Assembly: GCA_013297885.1 (NCBI GenBank) | Contig: JAAFIR010000003.1 | Span: 1 to 64,000 of the forward strand | Length of the DNA: 64,000 nucleotides | Origin: Leptospirales bacterium | Lineage (GTDB): Bacteria > Spirochaetota > Leptospiria > Leptospirales > Leptospiraceae | Direction: 5' to 3' | In this document: in pieces, positions 35,654-46,485 of the stretch | How the letters are laid out: each line of letters opens with the position of its first letter | Numbering within the stretch: position 1 is the first letter of the stretch | Made by a program: the position numbers and the translations under genes | Notes under the pieces: model-generated | Databases searched by the model: none | Told to the model about the DNA's origin: nothing | The model's input: the letters and a program-made list of their open reading frames with translations, nothing else

Positions 35654-36127
35654 ATGAAAGAAGAAATTATTTTTATAACAGAAGAACATAGAAATGAATC
35701 AATCAAATTAGTCCAGGAATTTTTTAATCTTATCAATTCACTTAATCTGGATGGAGTTTTTAAAATCAAATCTTCAGCAGCAAAAAAAATGGTAGATGTC
35801 TATTTAAAACTTACTGGAACAGAAAAAGTTTTATTTGTAGGTTATCTTTTAGAAAAAGAATTAGTTTCATTATTAATTGCAAAAACTGAAGAAAGACCTT
35901 ATTTAGAAGAAGAAAAAATTTTATATATTGATTTAGCAATTACTAAAAAATCAAAACAAAAAAAAGGATATATGAAATCACTTTTAGAATTTAGTTATAA
36001 ATGGGCAAAAAAGAAAAATTTCAAAATCATAGAGCTTCGAGCAATTAAAGAAAATAAACCAGCAGTAGCTTATTGGTTTCAAAATGGTTTTGAAGATTTT
36101 TATATTCGATTTAGAAAAAAAATTTAA
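35654..36127 (+). CDS. GNAT-family N-acetyltransferase
   Basis: This 157-residue protein has the GNAT topology: a central strand with an acidic turn (KILYIDLAITKKSKQKKGY, where the acetyl-CoA loop is basic rather than the strict Q/RxxGxG/A), the helix MKSLLEFSYKWAKKK, then FKIIELRAIKENKPAVAYW and QNGFEDFYIRF near the end. The substrate is unknown. It converges on the tyrosine recombinase gene with a 9-bp gap and no visible terminator. Confidence 0.7.
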   Translation: MKEEIIFITEEHRNESIKLVQEFFNLINSLNLDGVFKIKSSAAKKMVDVYLKLTGTEKVLFVGYLLEKELVSLLIAKTEERPYLEEEKILYIDLAITKKSKQKKGYMKSLLEFSYKWAKKKNFKIIELRAIKENKPAVAYWFQNGFEDFYIRFRKKI

Positions 36128-36136
36128 AATTCTGTT

Positions 36137-37033
36137 TCAAATAATGTCGTTAAATGCCTCTTTAACATCTTCTCTTGAAATTTTTGTAGTAAGATAATTT
36201 TCTATTGTAGTGCGAACAGATGAATGCCGTAGTCTGTCTTGGACTTTGTTTACATCTTTGAGTTTGTCCATTAAAATTCTACCACAAGTGTGACGGGTCA
36301 TATGAGGATTAATTCTTTTGCCAAGTATTTCAAGACTTGCTTTTTCAATCATAACATACATTTGTCTTCTTGTAAATTTTAAATCATAGTCGATGTTTTC
36401 ATTTGGACGTTTTGGTTTTTTATCTCGTTCGAATAAAAATTCTTTACCTTGGTAATTCTTTTTTATTTCTTCAATTAGATCTTTTGGAATTCCCAGAACA
36501 TAACCTTCTTTGTTACCTTTACCAATTACATAAATAGAGTAATCTTTTTGGTCGGAAGATAATAAACAATCGCTTAAGCGGATATTTATCATTTCAGAAA
36601 TCCTTAAACCAGAGATAACTAAAAAACGAATAATTAAAGAAGTTCGAATTTCAGATTCGGTTATTAATTCTTGTAAATCATCAGTGGATATAAATTTAAT
36701 TTGTCGTGCAGCTTTTGGAAGTTTAATTTTTTTAAAAAATAATTCAAATGCAACTTTTTCTTCCGTGGTCATTTTAAAAGATTTACTAACAGATTTTTTG
36801 ATTGCTGATTTATAACCATGTAATGTAGCAGCTTTATTTTTTCTTTCGTATTTATTTTTATCTTTTAATAAATGCTCAAAAAACTCTTTTATAACTGAAG
36901 TTGAAATTAAAGTATTTTTAGGATTTGTTTCCAAATGCCAACGATTAAATTGACGAATATGAGTATCTAAAGTTACACTATCCACATACTTAAGTGTAAA
37001 AATTTCATTTTTAATAGTTTCTAATTGGTTCAT
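36137..37033 (-). CDS. Tyrosine recombinase (XerC/phage-integrase family)
   Basis: This 298-residue recombinase has an N-terminal SAM-like DNA-binding domain (about 1-95) and the catalytic domain with the full set of active-site residues: Arg in VISGLRISEMI at about 142, His-x-x-Arg in INPHMTRHTCGR at about 244, His in QDRLRHSSVRTT at about 268 and nucleophile Tyr in IENYLTT at about 279. It may be a chromosome-dimer or element recombinase. Its start overlaps the DUF445 stop (ATGA), which suggests a resident housekeeping gene. No attachment sites are seen. Confidence 0.88.
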   Translation of the reverse strand: MNQLETIKNEIFTLKYVDSVTLDTHIRQFNRWHLETNPKNTLISTSVIKEFFEHLLKDKNKYERKNKAATLHGYKSAIKKSVSKSFKMTTEEKVAFELFFKKIKLPKAARQIKFISTDDLQELITESEIRTSLIIRFLVISGLRISEMINIRLSDCLLSSDQKDYSIYVIGKGNKEGYVLGIPKDLIEEIKKNYQGKEFLFERDKKPKRPNENIDYDLKFTRRQMYVMIEKASLEILGKRINPHMTRHTCGRILMDKLKDVNKVQDRLRHSSVRTTIENYLTTKISREDVKEAFNDII

Positions 37034-38268
37034 AATATTGGGAAAGCGATCATATACAATCCTTGTCCTAGACCAACCATTGCACCAAGAACTGCACCAA
37101 TTAAAATTAACAACAACTCATCTTCCTGAAATGCAGATCGTAAAATAGATTCAAATTCCTCAGGAGGTAAAATACGCATTCTACTAGCCATTGTCTCCTC
37201 AATATCCATAGCTTTTTCAACATATTTTTCAATTTTGTCAATTGATTTAGGTGCTACATCAGAAAGTCTTTTTACAATTTCTTCCCGAATACTTAAATAT
37301 TTATCCGAGCCAAGTGAAAAAGTTAAAATGGGATGTGCGACAGTAGAAGTATTTTCAAAAGCTTTAATAATTGCTTTTTGAATTATTTCATAAACATTAT
37401 CAGCGGCTTTTCCATATAAGACTTCTTCTAAAATATTTTTGGAAGTTAAAATATTTTTTGCAACAAATTTTGAATATTCATTTGCAACTTCAGTTTGACG
37501 TTTTAAAAAAAGTCCTTGGTATTTAAAAAAGAAAAAATATTTTTTTTCATAAAATGGTCTAAAAATCATTTCAAGAGCAATCCAGTTTGTTAAATAACCA
37601 ACAATAATTCCTTGAATAGGAAGTGTCCACCAAATTGGAAACATAAACCAAATTCCCATTTGAAAGAGACCGAGTAACAAACCAAAATATAAACCAGACA
37701 ATTCAATAAATCTAAATTCTGGTTTGCCGACAGTTTGAAACAAATCCACAACTAATTTTACATTATCCCCTGAAAGTTTTTTTAATACCATTCCTTTGAG
37801 ATCAAAAACTTGGTACACATTTTTTCTTATTCCCAAAATCACAGATTTAATTGCATCTGGAATTTGTTTTTCAGCCTCAGCATAAATTTGTTTACGGGCT
37901 GGTTCTGGTAAAATAGGCCAAAGACCAGGTCTAATTTGGTCAGCAATATCTTTTGCTAAATCACGAATAATTGGTTGAATCATGGGTCTTAATTCTTTTT
38001 CAATTATTTTTGGATCAACTTTATCAAAAATTTCTTCCACTTTTAAGAGTCTGCCAGTAATTACATCTACTGATTTACTGGCCATCTTATGCGCCTTGCG
38101 AGGAATAATTCCTTGCCAACCAATAAACGGTGGAATTCCCCAAAACTTAATTGGATAAAAAGTCATTTTTAGTGCAACCCAATTTGTAAACCAACCTACA
38201 AATCCATAAGTGATTGGCATAAACAATACACCAATCAATTCAGCGTGTTTCGTAAAAAAATCTTGCAT
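37030..38268 (-). CDS. DUF445 membrane protein
   Basis: This 412-residue protein carries two copies of the DUF445 signature: FVGWFTNWVALKMTFYPIKF at about 24 and GIIVGYLTNWIALEMIFRPF at about 217. Each is followed by a helical, charged region. A last hydrophobic segment closes the protein (LLILIGAVLGAMVGLGQGLY). DUF445 proteins (YheB type) are membrane proteins of unknown function in Firmicutes and spirochaetes. It is first in a two-gene unit with the recombinase. Confidence 0.82.
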   Translation of the reverse strand: MQDFFTKHAELIGVLFMPITYGFVGWFTNWVALKMTFYPIKFWGIPPFIGWQGIIPRKAHKMASKSVDVITGRLLKVEEIFDKVDPKIIEKELRPMIQPIIRDLAKDIADQIRPGLWPILPEPARKQIYAEAEKQIPDAIKSVILGIRKNVYQVFDLKGMVLKKLSGDNVKLVVDLFQTVGKPEFRFIELSGLYFGLLLGLFQMGIWFMFPIWWTLPIQGIIVGYLTNWIALEMIFRPFYEKKYFFFFKYQGLFLKRQTEVANEYSKFVAKNILTSKNILEEVLYGKAADNVYEIIQKAIIKAFENTSTVAHPILTFSLGSDKYLSIREEIVKRLSDVAPKSIDKIEKYVEKAMDIEETMASRMRILPPEEFESILRSAFQEDELLLILIGAVLGAMVGLGQGLYMIAFPIL

Positions 38269-38495
38269 AATAATATTCTCGGATTTGTAAATTTGAAAAA
38301 ATAGAAATTTAAGCTTTTAAACATTTTTAATTTTTTCATTCAAAATTTGATATTTTTTAAAAACGGATCAAGATAAAAGAAAGAATAGATAAAAAATAAT
38401 TTTTATGATAATTAATTAGTTAGGCATTTTTAAACAAGTAGTTTTTTATATAATCACTTGACTTTAAGAAAATTTTCGAAAATGTAAAGAAAGAA

Positions 38496-39698
38496 ATGAA
38501 CAAAATTATTCATCAAACTTTAATACCCAAACTAAAACTCATAACTTTAGAATCTCAAGGTTTGCTCAAAGAGTCATATTTTGGAAAAGGAAAAAATGCC
38601 GTCCTTATTGTTTTGGAGCATCTTGGTTACATTCAAATTGATACACTATCCATCATTGAAAGAGCACATCATCATACTTTATGGACAAGAATTCCAGACT
38701 ACAAGCCCAAACATTTAGATGAATTAGTGGAAGAAAAAAAAGTTTTTGAATATTGGTTTCATGCAGCTTCTTATTTACCGATAGAAGACTTTCGATTTTG
38801 TTTACCGCAAATGTTAGATGTGAAACGAAATAAATTTCATTATTATAATGCAGATCCCAAAATTATGAATTATGTGATGGAAATAATTCGTAAAGAAGGT
38901 CCAAAAAAAGCAAAAGATTTTGAAAGTCAAAAAAAAAGAACTGGGACTTGGTGGAATTGGAAACCAACTAAAATTGCTTTAGAAAGACTATTTATGCAAG
39001 GTGATTTGATGATTTCTAGCCGAGAAGGAATGTTAAAAACTTATGATTTAACAAAAAAAGTTTTACCAAAAAAAATAAATACTAAAATTCCAACTCCTTT
39101 TGAATTTGCAGAATATTTAGTAAAAAAAAATCTTTCCGCACATGGGTTTACTGATTTAAAACAAATTACTCATCTTAGAAATTCTCAAGTTTTAAAAAAA
39201 AATATAGTTGAAATTTTAGAATCTCTTGTGCTAGAAAAAAAAATCCAAAAAATCAATTTAGAGAATTTACCAAGTATATATATAAAATCAGAATTATTAG
39301 AAAAAAAAACGAAATACCAAAAACCTTTTATTAAACTTTTATCTCCATTTGATAACTCAATTATTCATCGTGAGAGAATTAATGATTTTTTTGGTTTTGA
39401 TTTTAAACTAGAATGTTATATTCCAAAAGAAAAAAGAAAATTTGGATATTTTTCTTTGCCTATTCTTTTTGGTGATAGTTTCATTGGAAGGGTCGACTGT
39501 AAAACTCATAGAAAAGAAAAAGAGTTGGAACTAATTCATTTGTATATTGAGAATCAAGACTTTGAAATTGAATCTTGGTTAGAATCATTTATAAAATCAA
39601 TAAAAAATTTTGCTGAATTTAATAATTGTGAATCAGTTAAAATAACTAAAGTCAGTCCAATAAAATTTGAAAAAATTATAAAGAGATTACTAAATTGA
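38496..39698 (+). CDS. YcaQ/AlkX-like winged-helix DNA glycosylase
   Basis: This 400-residue protein has the hallmark N-terminal region with the catalytic Q-x-D, LGYIQIDTLSIIERAHHHTL at about 45, and then a helical segment with EYWFHAASYLP. These match the HTH_42 (DUF1006) family, in which E. coli YcaQ and Streptomyces AZL unhook DNA crosslinks. The length equals that of the family. The preceding 227 bp is a divergent spacer with a TATAAT at 38449 but no good -35. Its stop overlaps the following TTG start. Confidence 0.85.
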   Translation: MNKIIHQTLIPKLKLITLESQGLLKESYFGKGKNAVLIVLEHLGYIQIDTLSIIERAHHHTLWTRIPDYKPKHLDELVEEKKVFEYWFHAASYLPIEDFRFCLPQMLDVKRNKFHYYNADPKIMNYVMEIIRKEGPKKAKDFESQKKRTGTWWNWKPTKIALERLFMQGDLMISSREGMLKTYDLTKKVLPKKINTKIPTPFEFAEYLVKKNLSAHGFTDLKQITHLRNSQVLKKNIVEILESLVLEKKIQKINLENLPSIYIKSELLEKKTKYQKPFIKLLSPFDNSIIHRERINDFFGFDFKLECYIPKEKRKFGYFSLPILFGDSFIGRVDCKTHRKEKELELIHLYIENQDFEIESWLESFIKSIKNFAEFNNCESVKITKVSPIKFEKIIKRLLN

Positions 39699-40414
39699 AA
39701 ATTTTTAACTATCTATTTTTTTTCTTAGTTTTTAATCAAATAAACTGTTACCAAGCAAATAGACAATTTGAACTAATCCAAAATAAAAAAAATTTTGAAA
39801 ATGTTAAAGTTGTTCATGTATCAACTGACATTAATGAGATTAGAATTAATAGAAAGTGGGGACAAAAAAGTTATTTAAATCCTTCAAGTTTAAATTCTTA
39901 TACAATTTATTTAAATAACGAAGAATTTAAAGTTTATTTAAGAAACAAACTTCAAGAAAAATTAGCAGAGTCAGATTTAAATAAAGATAAGAATGTAATT
40001 GTTAAGTTAAATTTTACTGAAATCACTTATCTTATAGAAAAAGATTCTGGAATTTTTTTTCCTATGGATTCTTATTTTATAAATTTAAAAGCAAAAATTA
40101 TAATTTTATTTGATAAACAAAAAAAAGAAATTAACTACGAATTGATTCCCACTTTTAAAAATAAATCTAATGGACTACCATTATTGAGTTGGTCTGGATC
40201 CCAAGGATTATTTAGAGCTGCAAAAGTAAATCCACCATTTTCAGGTTTGGGAGCAACTGTAATTACAACTTTGATTCATTATTTTATTGGAAAAAATGAA
40301 AAAATCGAAAAATACTTAGATAATGATTTAGATCAGTTTGGTTACTTTTTAAGAGATAAATTAGAATTTTTAGAGTTTAAAAATAATAAAAAAAAATTCC
40401 ACTTCACCGACTAA
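39695..40414 (+). CDS. Putative lipoprotein
   Basis: This 239-residue protein has a leader ending in a lipobox-like Cys (FFFLVFNQINCYQ, Cys about 19). The mature part has alternating strands; the block GLPLLSWSGSQGLFRAAKVN is glycine/serine-rich, with a helix after it. No family is recognised. It starts at a TTG overlapping the previous stop, and its 3' end overlaps the convergent CPBP gene by 11 bp. Confidence 0.58.
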   Translation: MKIFNYLFFFLVFNQINCYQANRQFELIQNKKNFENVKVVHVSTDINEIRINRKWGQKSYLNPSSLNSYTIYLNNEEFKVYLRNKLQEKLAESDLNKDKNVIVKLNFTEITYLIEKDSGIFFPMDSYFINLKAKIIILFDKQKKEINYELIPTFKNKSNGLPLLSWSGSQGLFRAAKVNPPFSGLGATVITTLIHYFIGKNEKIEKYLDNDLDQFGYFLRDKLEFLEFKNNKKKFHFTD

Positions 40415-41216
40415 TATTACTAAAATAAAATAAAGCTGTTCCTGTAAAAAAATGAATAATACATACACCCAAAATAGAACGAGATTGCTCATAAAAATAC
40501 CCAAGCAAGATTGAAAGAAAAGTGCTTAATAAACAAATTGCATAGCCATAAGGAATATGCATCATTCCAAAAATAAGTGAAGAAAAAAATATAGATAAAA
40601 ATTGATTCAAATTCGTTTTATCATAAATGGAATAAAAATAATTTTGTAAAAAACCTCTAGACATTTCTTCTTGTGCAAAAACAGAAATTGGATAAATAAA
40701 GAAATCTAGTTCAGGGATAGGATTAAAAGAATATTCTAAATAATTTTGTTCTACTAAATACATTCTTAATAAAATTGCAAGTCCAGAAGTGATAATGCTT
40801 ATTAAAATTCCATACACCAAATTAAATTTTAAACGATTTAAATTGATTCCATAATTTCGCATTTTATAAGGCAAGACAAATAAACCAATTAAAATTGTGA
40901 CTAATAAAACTGAAAAAGAAACTCTTACATAGAATGTTCTAGAAATTAATTTTTCGCTAATTAAACTTACTAAAAAAATACTTAAACTAAAATTTAGAAT
41001 GATACAGATCAAAAAAAAATTTGTTTGTAAAACTTTATTTTCATAAAGTTTGAACTTATCTAATTTCTTTAAATCAACTTTGTATTTATAATATAAATTT
41101 TTAAAAAAACTAAAAATAGAACTTTCTTTTAAAACATTTTTAACAGGTTTAAAAAAATTTGTATTTTTTTTGGAACTAAACTTGGATTGTTTTTTTAACT
41201 GTTTTTTTTCAGTCAC
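40404..41216 (-). CDS. CPBP-family intramembrane protease (CAAX-like)
   Basis: This 270-residue protein with about six to eight helices carries the CPBP motifs: the EExxRG signature in FAQEEMSRGFLQNYFYSIYD at about 180, and the second histidine motif in IFGMMHIPYGYAICLL at about 213. A long basic N-terminus precedes the first helix. Relatives (Abi/Rce1-like) cleave prenylated proteins or process bacteriocins. It follows the OsmC gene by 6 bp on the same strand. Confidence 0.83.
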   Translation of the reverse strand: MTEKKQLKKQSKFSSKKNTNFFKPVKNVLKESSIFSFFKNLYYKYKVDLKKLDKFKLYENKVLQTNFFLICIILNFSLSIFLVSLISEKLISRTFYVRVSFSVLLVTILIGLFVLPYKMRNYGINLNRLKFNLVYGILISIITSGLAILLRMYLVEQNYLEYSFNPIPELDFFIYPISVFAQEEMSRGFLQNYFYSIYDKTNLNQFLSIFFSSLIFGMMHIPYGYAICLLSTFLSILLGYFYEQSRSILGVCIIHFFTGTALFYFSNISR

Positions 41217-41222
41217 AGATCT

Positions 41223-41672
41223 TTAATGTTCAATAATCACTTCTGATTTTACAGACAGACCAATAAAACAATTTCGATGTGCTGAATCATGCATTTTATC
41301 TAGCTCTTCTTTATCAACTGGAGTTTCTTCAGCAAAAGTAATTACTGGTTTTAAAATAATTTTTGTCACCATCATTTTTCCGGTCTCAGCCTTGTCCAAA
41401 ATTGCAGTTGCAGAATCAGAATAAGACAAAACAATTTTTTTCTTTTTAGATGCAACAGCAAGAAATGTCAACATATGACAACTTGAAACAGCAGCAGCAA
41501 GAAGCTCTTCTGGGTTTGTGTTTTCTGGGTTTCCAAAAGTTGCTTTTGTTGAGGAGCTTAAAATATTTTGTCCACCTTCAAAATGAATTTGGTGGTTTCG
41601 ATTATAAGTTTCGTATGTAAATTCTTCAGAACCTTTTTTCCAAGCTAAATCAATTTTATGTTCACTCATCAA
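41223..41672 (-). CDS. OsmC/Ohr-like peroxidase family protein
   Basis: This 149-residue protein has the OsmC fold and the conserved cysteine pair. The first is in [16 protein letters not shown] (reactive Cys at about 63), the second in [16 protein letters not shown] at about 134. [13 protein letters not shown] is the classical OsmC signature. Family members reduce organic or hydrogen peroxides. Its start overlaps the trxB stop, fitting a redox operon that begins with trxB. Confidence 0.88.
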   Translation of the reverse strand: MMSEHKIDLAWKKGSEEFTYETYNRNHQIHFEGGQNILSSSTKATFGNPENTNPEELLAAAVSSCHMLTFLAVASKKKKIVLSYSDSATAILDKAETGKMMVTKIILKPVITFAEETPVDKEELDKMHDSAHRNCFIGLSVKSEVIIEH

Positions 41673-42610
41673 TGTCCTGCCAAATATCTTTCTGCTTCAA
41701 GAGCAGCCATACAACCAGAACCAGCAGCAGTGATCGCTTGGCGATAGACTCTGTCTTGAACATCTCCAGCAGCAAATACACCAGCAATATTTGTGTTAGT
41801 AGTCCCTGGTTTTGTTTTGATATAACCCACTTCGTCTAATTCTAAATAGTCTTTAAAAATTTCCGTGTTTGGAGTGTGTCCAATTGCATAAAAAAGTCCA
41901 CCGATTGGTAAAGTTTTTAATTCACCACTAACAGTATTTTTTAATTGGATTGCATTTAAACCACCAGCAGCACCATGTGCTTCCACAACTTCAGTGTTCC
42001 AAAGCATTTGAATTTTTGGATGATTTATTGCTCTATCTTGCATGACTTGAGATGCACGAAGTTTGTCTCTTCTATGAATCAAATAGACTTTAGAACCAAA
42101 CTTAGTCAAATGAGTTGCTTCTTCCACAGCAGAGTCTCCACCACCTATTACAGCTAGTTCCTTATTTTTAAAAATTGGTAAAGCACCATCACAAACAGCA
42201 CAAGCAGAAATTCCTCTTTGCCAAAAATCGTGTTCACCTTTGATGTTCATTCTTTTTGCAGTTGCACCAGTTGCAATAATCACAGACTCAGTTTCAATTA
42301 AAACATCATCAGCAAATAATTGAAAAGGTCTTTTTGTAAAATCAACTCTAGTGATTGTTTCAGTAATTATAGTTGTTCCATATTTTACAGATTGTTCTCT
42401 AAATAATTCAGTGAGTTTGGTTCCATCAATTCCATGTGGGAAGCCCGGAAAATTTTCTACTTCAGTTGTAGTCGTGAGTTGTCCACCAGCAGCTACACCA
42501 CCAGCCATAAAACCTTCATACATAAGTGGATTCAAATTTGCTCTTGCTGCATAAATTGCTGCTGTGTGCCCAGCAGGTCCTGACCCAATGATTACTACTT
42601 TGTGAACCAT
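41669..42610 (-). CDS. trxB: Thioredoxin reductase
   Basis: This is a 313-residue FAD/NADPH reductase. The FAD motif is [20 protein letters not shown] at about 7, the redox-active pair is in [11 protein letters not shown] at about 135, the NADPH motif is [18 protein letters not shown] at about 155, and the C-terminal FAD motif is [20 protein letters not shown]. It reduces thioredoxin in the cytoplasm. Its product probably recharges thiol peroxidases such as the adjacent OsmC-like protein. Confidence 0.95.
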   Translation of the reverse strand: MVHKVVIIGSGPAGHTAAIYAARANLNPLMYEGFMAGGVAAGGQLTTTTEVENFPGFPHGIDGTKLTELFREQSVKYGTTIITETITRVDFTKRPFQLFADDVLIETESVIIATGATAKRMNIKGEHDFWQRGISACAVCDGALPIFKNKELAVIGGGDSAVEEATHLTKFGSKVYLIHRRDKLRASQVMQDRAINHPKIQMLWNTEVVEAHGAAGGLNAIQLKNTVSGELKTLPIGGLFYAIGHTPNTEIFKDYLELDEVGYIKTKPGTTNTNIAGVFAAGDVQDRVYRQAITAAGSGCMAALEAERYLAGH

Positions 42611-42778
42611 AAATACTCCTAACTATTAGACAGAATTTTGAATTTTGATTTTTGGAATAGTTTTATTTTTTTTATTAAATGATTAGAAAAATATTTTAGT
42701 AACTTTTTTGCTTAATTGTAATGGAACAATACAAACTATTTACAACAAAAAACGATTCACAAAAAATATTTTTCAATT

Positions 42779-42912
42779 TAAGCGATAGAGATACAAAAAG
42801 TCTGAAAGAGTCGCTTTAGCGACCAAGCTTTTTGTAGCTCGGGTCAGTTTAAGAAGGGATTCAAATAAATTTTTTATCTTCTATCTCACTTCTAAAACTG
42901 ACATCGCCAAAT
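42779..42912 (-). repeat. Structured dispersed element, copy L
   Basis: This is a complete copy on the minus strand, starting about 13 nt after the parE-like stop, in the sense direction of that gene. The end helix is GCGAT (rc of 42903-42907) with ATCGC (rc of 42782-42786). The first hairpin is GTCAGTTT...AGAAG with CTTCTTAAACTGAC. The joint is CCGAGC. The second hairpin is CTACAAAAAG/CTTTTTGTA, enclosing GGTCGC/GCGACT. This second hairpin is clearly related to that of copy F. Confidence 0.82.
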
Positions 42913-42925
42913 TAAAAATTTAACA

Positions 42926-45043
42926 TCAGTCTTGAAGAACTGCCATTGCATATTCTGAAATTGCTTCTCTTCTTTGCTCTGCGTAATCTTTATGAAACCA
43001 AAGGTCTTGAGTTTTAAGTGCAGACTTTTTATTGTTCACAATAATTTTTGTCATACATTCGTTTACAGCAAACTTCATCGCCTCTTTTCCAGTTTCACCA
43101 AGACCTTTATTTCTTTTTTTGCGAGTCATTTCGCCACCTTGTTTTTTGAGGCGGTTTAAAAGTTCTTCGTAGTCTTTGTCATCAATACAAAAAATTGTTT
43201 CTTTTTTTGCATCCTTCCACTTTACATCCACTTCATACAGAGGAGCAGCGGAAATATGGATAACTCCAAACTCAAAAAGCTCAGGCCAATATTCAAAAAA
43301 GAAAGATAACATGAGTGATCTAATTGCATAGCCATCAAAATCTGCATCAGTAATAATGCTTACTTTATCGTAAGTTAATTCATCTGCAGATTTTAATTTT
43401 TCATTTAGTGGTAAATTTAAAATAGCTACAATGTTTTTTAACTCTTCATTCGCAAGTGCTTTTGCTAAACTCATACCTTTACAGTTTAAAGGTTTACCTC
43501 TTAGGGGAAACAAACCATGAAGCTTTGGATCTCTTGCAGGACGAAGACCTGCGATTGCAGAATCACCCTCTGCGATAAATAAAACTCTTCCTTCATCATT
43601 TGGCTTGCCTGTTGGAGGCATTAGTTTTGGAATATTATTTTTGGAAGCTTTACGAAGACCTTTTTGAGCATCTTCTAATTCTTTGAGCTGAGTTCTTTTT
43701 TCCATTTGAAGTTTAACTTCTTCAAGAAGATCAGTTTTTTTAATTAACTTGTCTAAAGATTTATCTACTGCTTTTCTAATGTCTTCATTCAGATCGTTAA
43801 TTAAATAAGATTTATCTTGGGACTTGAATCTAGGATTTAAAATTCTCAAATTTACATACATATGAAAACAATTTCTTACATCGTTTCTTGTGGACTGAGT
43901 TTTTAATTTTTTTTCTAGTGCAACAATTTGAGATTTTTTTCTAACTTCATCACAAATCCGATTTTCTAAATATTCAATTGCTGATCCACCTTGAACTGCA
44001 AAGTTTGAATTTACCCAAGTGAGAGTTTTGTTTTGTCCAATTACAAAAAAAGTTTCTAAATTAATTTGTGAACCTGAAGCTAGATCTTTATAATCCAATT
44101 TATAATAAGTTAAATCTGAGTTCAGAAATATTTCTTCAAGACCTTTTTTAAATTTGAATTTTTCTGATTTATTTTTATGATGAAATTGAACTTCAAGTCC
44201 AGGATTTGTCATTGCAATATCTTGAAGATATTGTTTTAATAAATCAGGATTAAATTTTGTGTCTAGTTTGTTAAAGTATTTTGGTTCTAATTCAAATTCA
44301 ACTTTTGTGCCATGTGAATCTCCACAAGGTTTGATTTGTTCAATCATAAAAGTTCTTTTCATTTCTGCATCTAGTTTTTTTAGATGTTCTGGAGTTACAA
44401 AAGGACAATCATCAAATTTTCCATGTTCATCAAAATATAATAAAACTTTTTCAATTTCATCTGGACTTAGTTTTAATCCTCGAACAATTTTTTTTACATC
44501 ATCATGAACAGTAAAAAGTTTTTTATAAGACTGGCCGTTATTTTCGGTAGTAACTCTGAAAAAATTGGAAACCATTCTCACAAGTGAAATCCCTACTCCG
44601 TTTTGACCAGCAACATGATCTTGTTTAACATGGTCATCAAAATTTTCTCCATACATTAAATGCAAAAATACTCCTTCAGCATTTTTTGCAGGAATACCAC
44701 GACCATTATCTTCAACAGTGATAGTTTTCTGTGTTGCAGAAAGTGAAACAATGAGTTTCGTCATTTTTTTTTCGGGTTTGATATTTTTATCATTTTGATT
44801 TTTTCTGTATTCATCCACAGCATTCATACAAGCTTCATCAAGACATTTTAATTTTGCAGGAATATCATTTAACTCATCATGAGAAATTTCATATTCACCT
44901 TTGGAATTTTTTTTGAAAAAATGTTGTTCAAATGTGGACATAGAATTTTGACCAAGCCACATTCCGGTTCTCATTCTAACATGTTCTACATTGGATAATT
45001 TTTTAAAATTTCTTTCATCAGTTTGTTTTTCTTTTCCTGCCAT
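42926..45043 (-). CDS. parE: Type IIA topoisomerase subunit B (ParE/GyrB-like)
   Basis: This 705-residue subunit has the GHKL ATPase domain ([17 protein letters not shown] near 19, then [20 protein letters not shown] and [14 protein letters not shown]). It has a transducer, then the TOPRIM motifs [20 protein letters not shown] at about 488 and [19 protein letters not shown] at about 563. With the next-listed A subunit it cuts and passes double-stranded DNA. It differs from standard GyrB by MWLG instead of MYIG, so it is probably the secondary topoisomerase of spirochaetes rather than gyrase. It follows the A subunit gene directly. Confidence 0.85.
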   Translation of the reverse strand: MAGKEKQTDERNFKKLSNVEHVRMRTGMWLGQNSMSTFEQHFFKKNSKGEYEISHDELNDIPAKLKCLDEACMNAVDEYRKNQNDKNIKPEKKMTKLIVSLSATQKTITVEDNGRGIPAKNAEGVFLHLMYGENFDDHVKQDHVAGQNGVGISLVRMVSNFFRVTTENNGQSYKKLFTVHDDVKKIVRGLKLSPDEIEKVLLYFDEHGKFDDCPFVTPEHLKKLDAEMKRTFMIEQIKPCGDSHGTKVEFELEPKYFNKLDTKFNPDLLKQYLQDIAMTNPGLEVQFHHKNKSEKFKFKKGLEEIFLNSDLTYYKLDYKDLASGSQINLETFFVIGQNKTLTWVNSNFAVQGGSAIEYLENRICDEVRKKSQIVALEKKLKTQSTRNDVRNCFHMYVNLRILNPRFKSQDKSYLINDLNEDIRKAVDKSLDKLIKKTDLLEEVKLQMEKRTQLKELEDAQKGLRKASKNNIPKLMPPTGKPNDEGRVLFIAEGDSAIAGLRPARDPKLHGLFPLRGKPLNCKGMSLAKALANEELKNIVAILNLPLNEKLKSADELTYDKVSIITDADFDGYAIRSLMLSFFFEYWPELFEFGVIHISAAPLYEVDVKWKDAKKETIFCIDDKDYEELLNRLKKQGGEMTRKKRNKGLGETGKEAMKFAVNECMTKIIVNNKKSALKTQDLWFHKDYAEQRREAISEYAMAVLQD

Positions 45044-46416
45044 TATTTAGTTCCCCATTTTTGATTTAACTCAGCTAACTCTTCGATCATAAAACCAGTT
45101 AGTTTTTGATCATTTTTGGAAAGTAAAGTATATTCAGTAAATTTTGATTTTGCCTCAAGAATAGCTTCTTCACATTTTTTAACTTCTTCTAGTGTCATTC
45201 TGTAAACAGGAATGGAAGCAAGCCATTCAAAATATTTGAATTTTGCATTTTGTAATTGAGTTTCAAAGTCTGATTTTGATTTTATTTGTGTAACTTTTAA
45301 ATTCCATTGTTCTTTAATGAATCGAATTAACTCAGAATTTCTATCAACTTTTTCTTGTTCAATTGCTGCAAGGCGCTTAAATCTTCTAATTAAATGTTTT
45401 TTTCTGAACTCACAAAATCTTTTTATAATTTCATCAGGTAGAATATTTTTTAATCTTCCTTCATGAGTTATAATATTAAACGCAAGAGTGTCTAAATTTT
45501 CTTTTGCAAATAATTCTTTTATCCCAGCATCATTCGGTTTTTCACCTTTTTTGTATTGAAGTTCAATTCTAAAAGTCTGGCTGGAATGATCTACGTAATC
45601 TTTTAGCCATGAATCTTTTTTTTCTAAAATATCTTCGATATAATTAATTACTTTTTCACGATTCCAAGTTTGAGGAGCATGGGTTAAATATAATGTTTCA
45701 CCTTCCCAATCAAATGCAAAAGAAGTGTACATGATATCAGAACCGTTTTCATTTTTTGCAACACGAACTTGTCCTTTAAAATCTTTGTACCAAGGTGAAA
45801 TTTTCTTGGTCTTACCATTTTTTAAATAAGAAACTTGTGAATCAATTATATCTGATAATTTATGCCCCGGAATAAAAGCTCTAAACCCAGTTGCAATTCC
45901 TTGGATTTGGTTTAAAAGAACGATTGGCACTTTTCCAACAAAATGAATTGGCTCGTCTTCTGTCTCATCATAATTTTTTACATAATCAATATCTTGCAGA
46001 CTTTCAAAAAATCCCAAATCTTTTACAAAATCAGAAAGTTTCACTTCAGTATATCTTGGAGATGCAATTGCACCAGGATCTAACACGTCTCCAAAAGTTC
46101 CTTCACCGTGGACTAGTGTGATATTATTTGCAAATGTAAAATCTTGCGCCATTGCTGAAAGAGCGTCTTGAATTGACTTGTCACCATGAGGATGATATCC
46201 CATTGCAAGTCCTGCAACCTTTACAGTTTTAGTATGACGGTTTCTAGCATCAGAATTCCACATTGCCCAAAGAATTCTTCTTTGTACAGGTTTAAGCCCG
46301 TCTATTTCATGAGGAATTGCTCTTGAATCACACACATATCTTGAATACTTTCTTTGGTCATCGTTGACCTGATCTTCAAATTGAACTTTAGGAAAACTAT
46401 CATTATTATTTTTCAT
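45043..46416 (-). CDS. parC: Short type IIA topoisomerase subunit A (ParC-like, no C-terminal domain)
   Basis: This roughly 457-residue protein starts at the ATG at 46416 (the frame is open to 46455). It has the winged-helix and tower core of GyrA/Par[40 protein letters not shown], and the catalytic tyrosine in [16 protein letters not shown] at about 120. The protein ends after the coiled-coil gate ([20 protein letters not shown]). The C-terminal DNA-wrapping pinwheel found in GyrA (usually over 800 residues in all) is absent, so it is probably a decatenase rather than a supercoiling gyrase. It precedes parE with a 1-bp overlap. Confidence 0.84.
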   Translation of the reverse strand: MKNNNDSFPKVQFEDQVNDDQRKYSRYVCDSRAIPHEIDGLKPVQRRILWAMWNSDARNRHTKTVKVAGLAMGYHPHGDKSIQDALSAMAQDFTFANNITLVHGEGTFGDVLDPGAIASPRYTEVKLSDFVKDLGFFESLQDIDYVKNYDETEDEPIHFVGKVPIVLLNQIQGIATGFRAFIPGHKLSDIIDSQVSYLKNGKTKKISPWYKDFKGQVRVAKNENGSDIMYTSFAFDWEGETLYLTHAPQTWNREKVINYIEDILEKKDSWLKDYVDHSSQTFRIELQYKKGEKPNDAGIKELFAKENLDTLAFNIITHEGRLKNILPDEIIKRFCEFRKKHLIRRFKRLAAIEQEKVDRNSELIRFIKEQWNLKVTQIKSKSDFETQLQNAKFKYFEWLASIPVYRMTLEEVKKCEEAILEAKSKFTEYTLLSKNDQKLTGFMIEELAELNQKWGTK

Positions 46417-46485
46417 GTTTTTTGCGAGGATTTTAACACCTATTCTACTTGTCAATCATTAATCATTTAACAAATTGACATTATA

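Noticed and set aside
36137-37033. Prophage or integrative element around the recombinase
   Set aside because: Flanking genes are housekeeping and in tight operons; no phage genes, repeats or attachment sites are seen.
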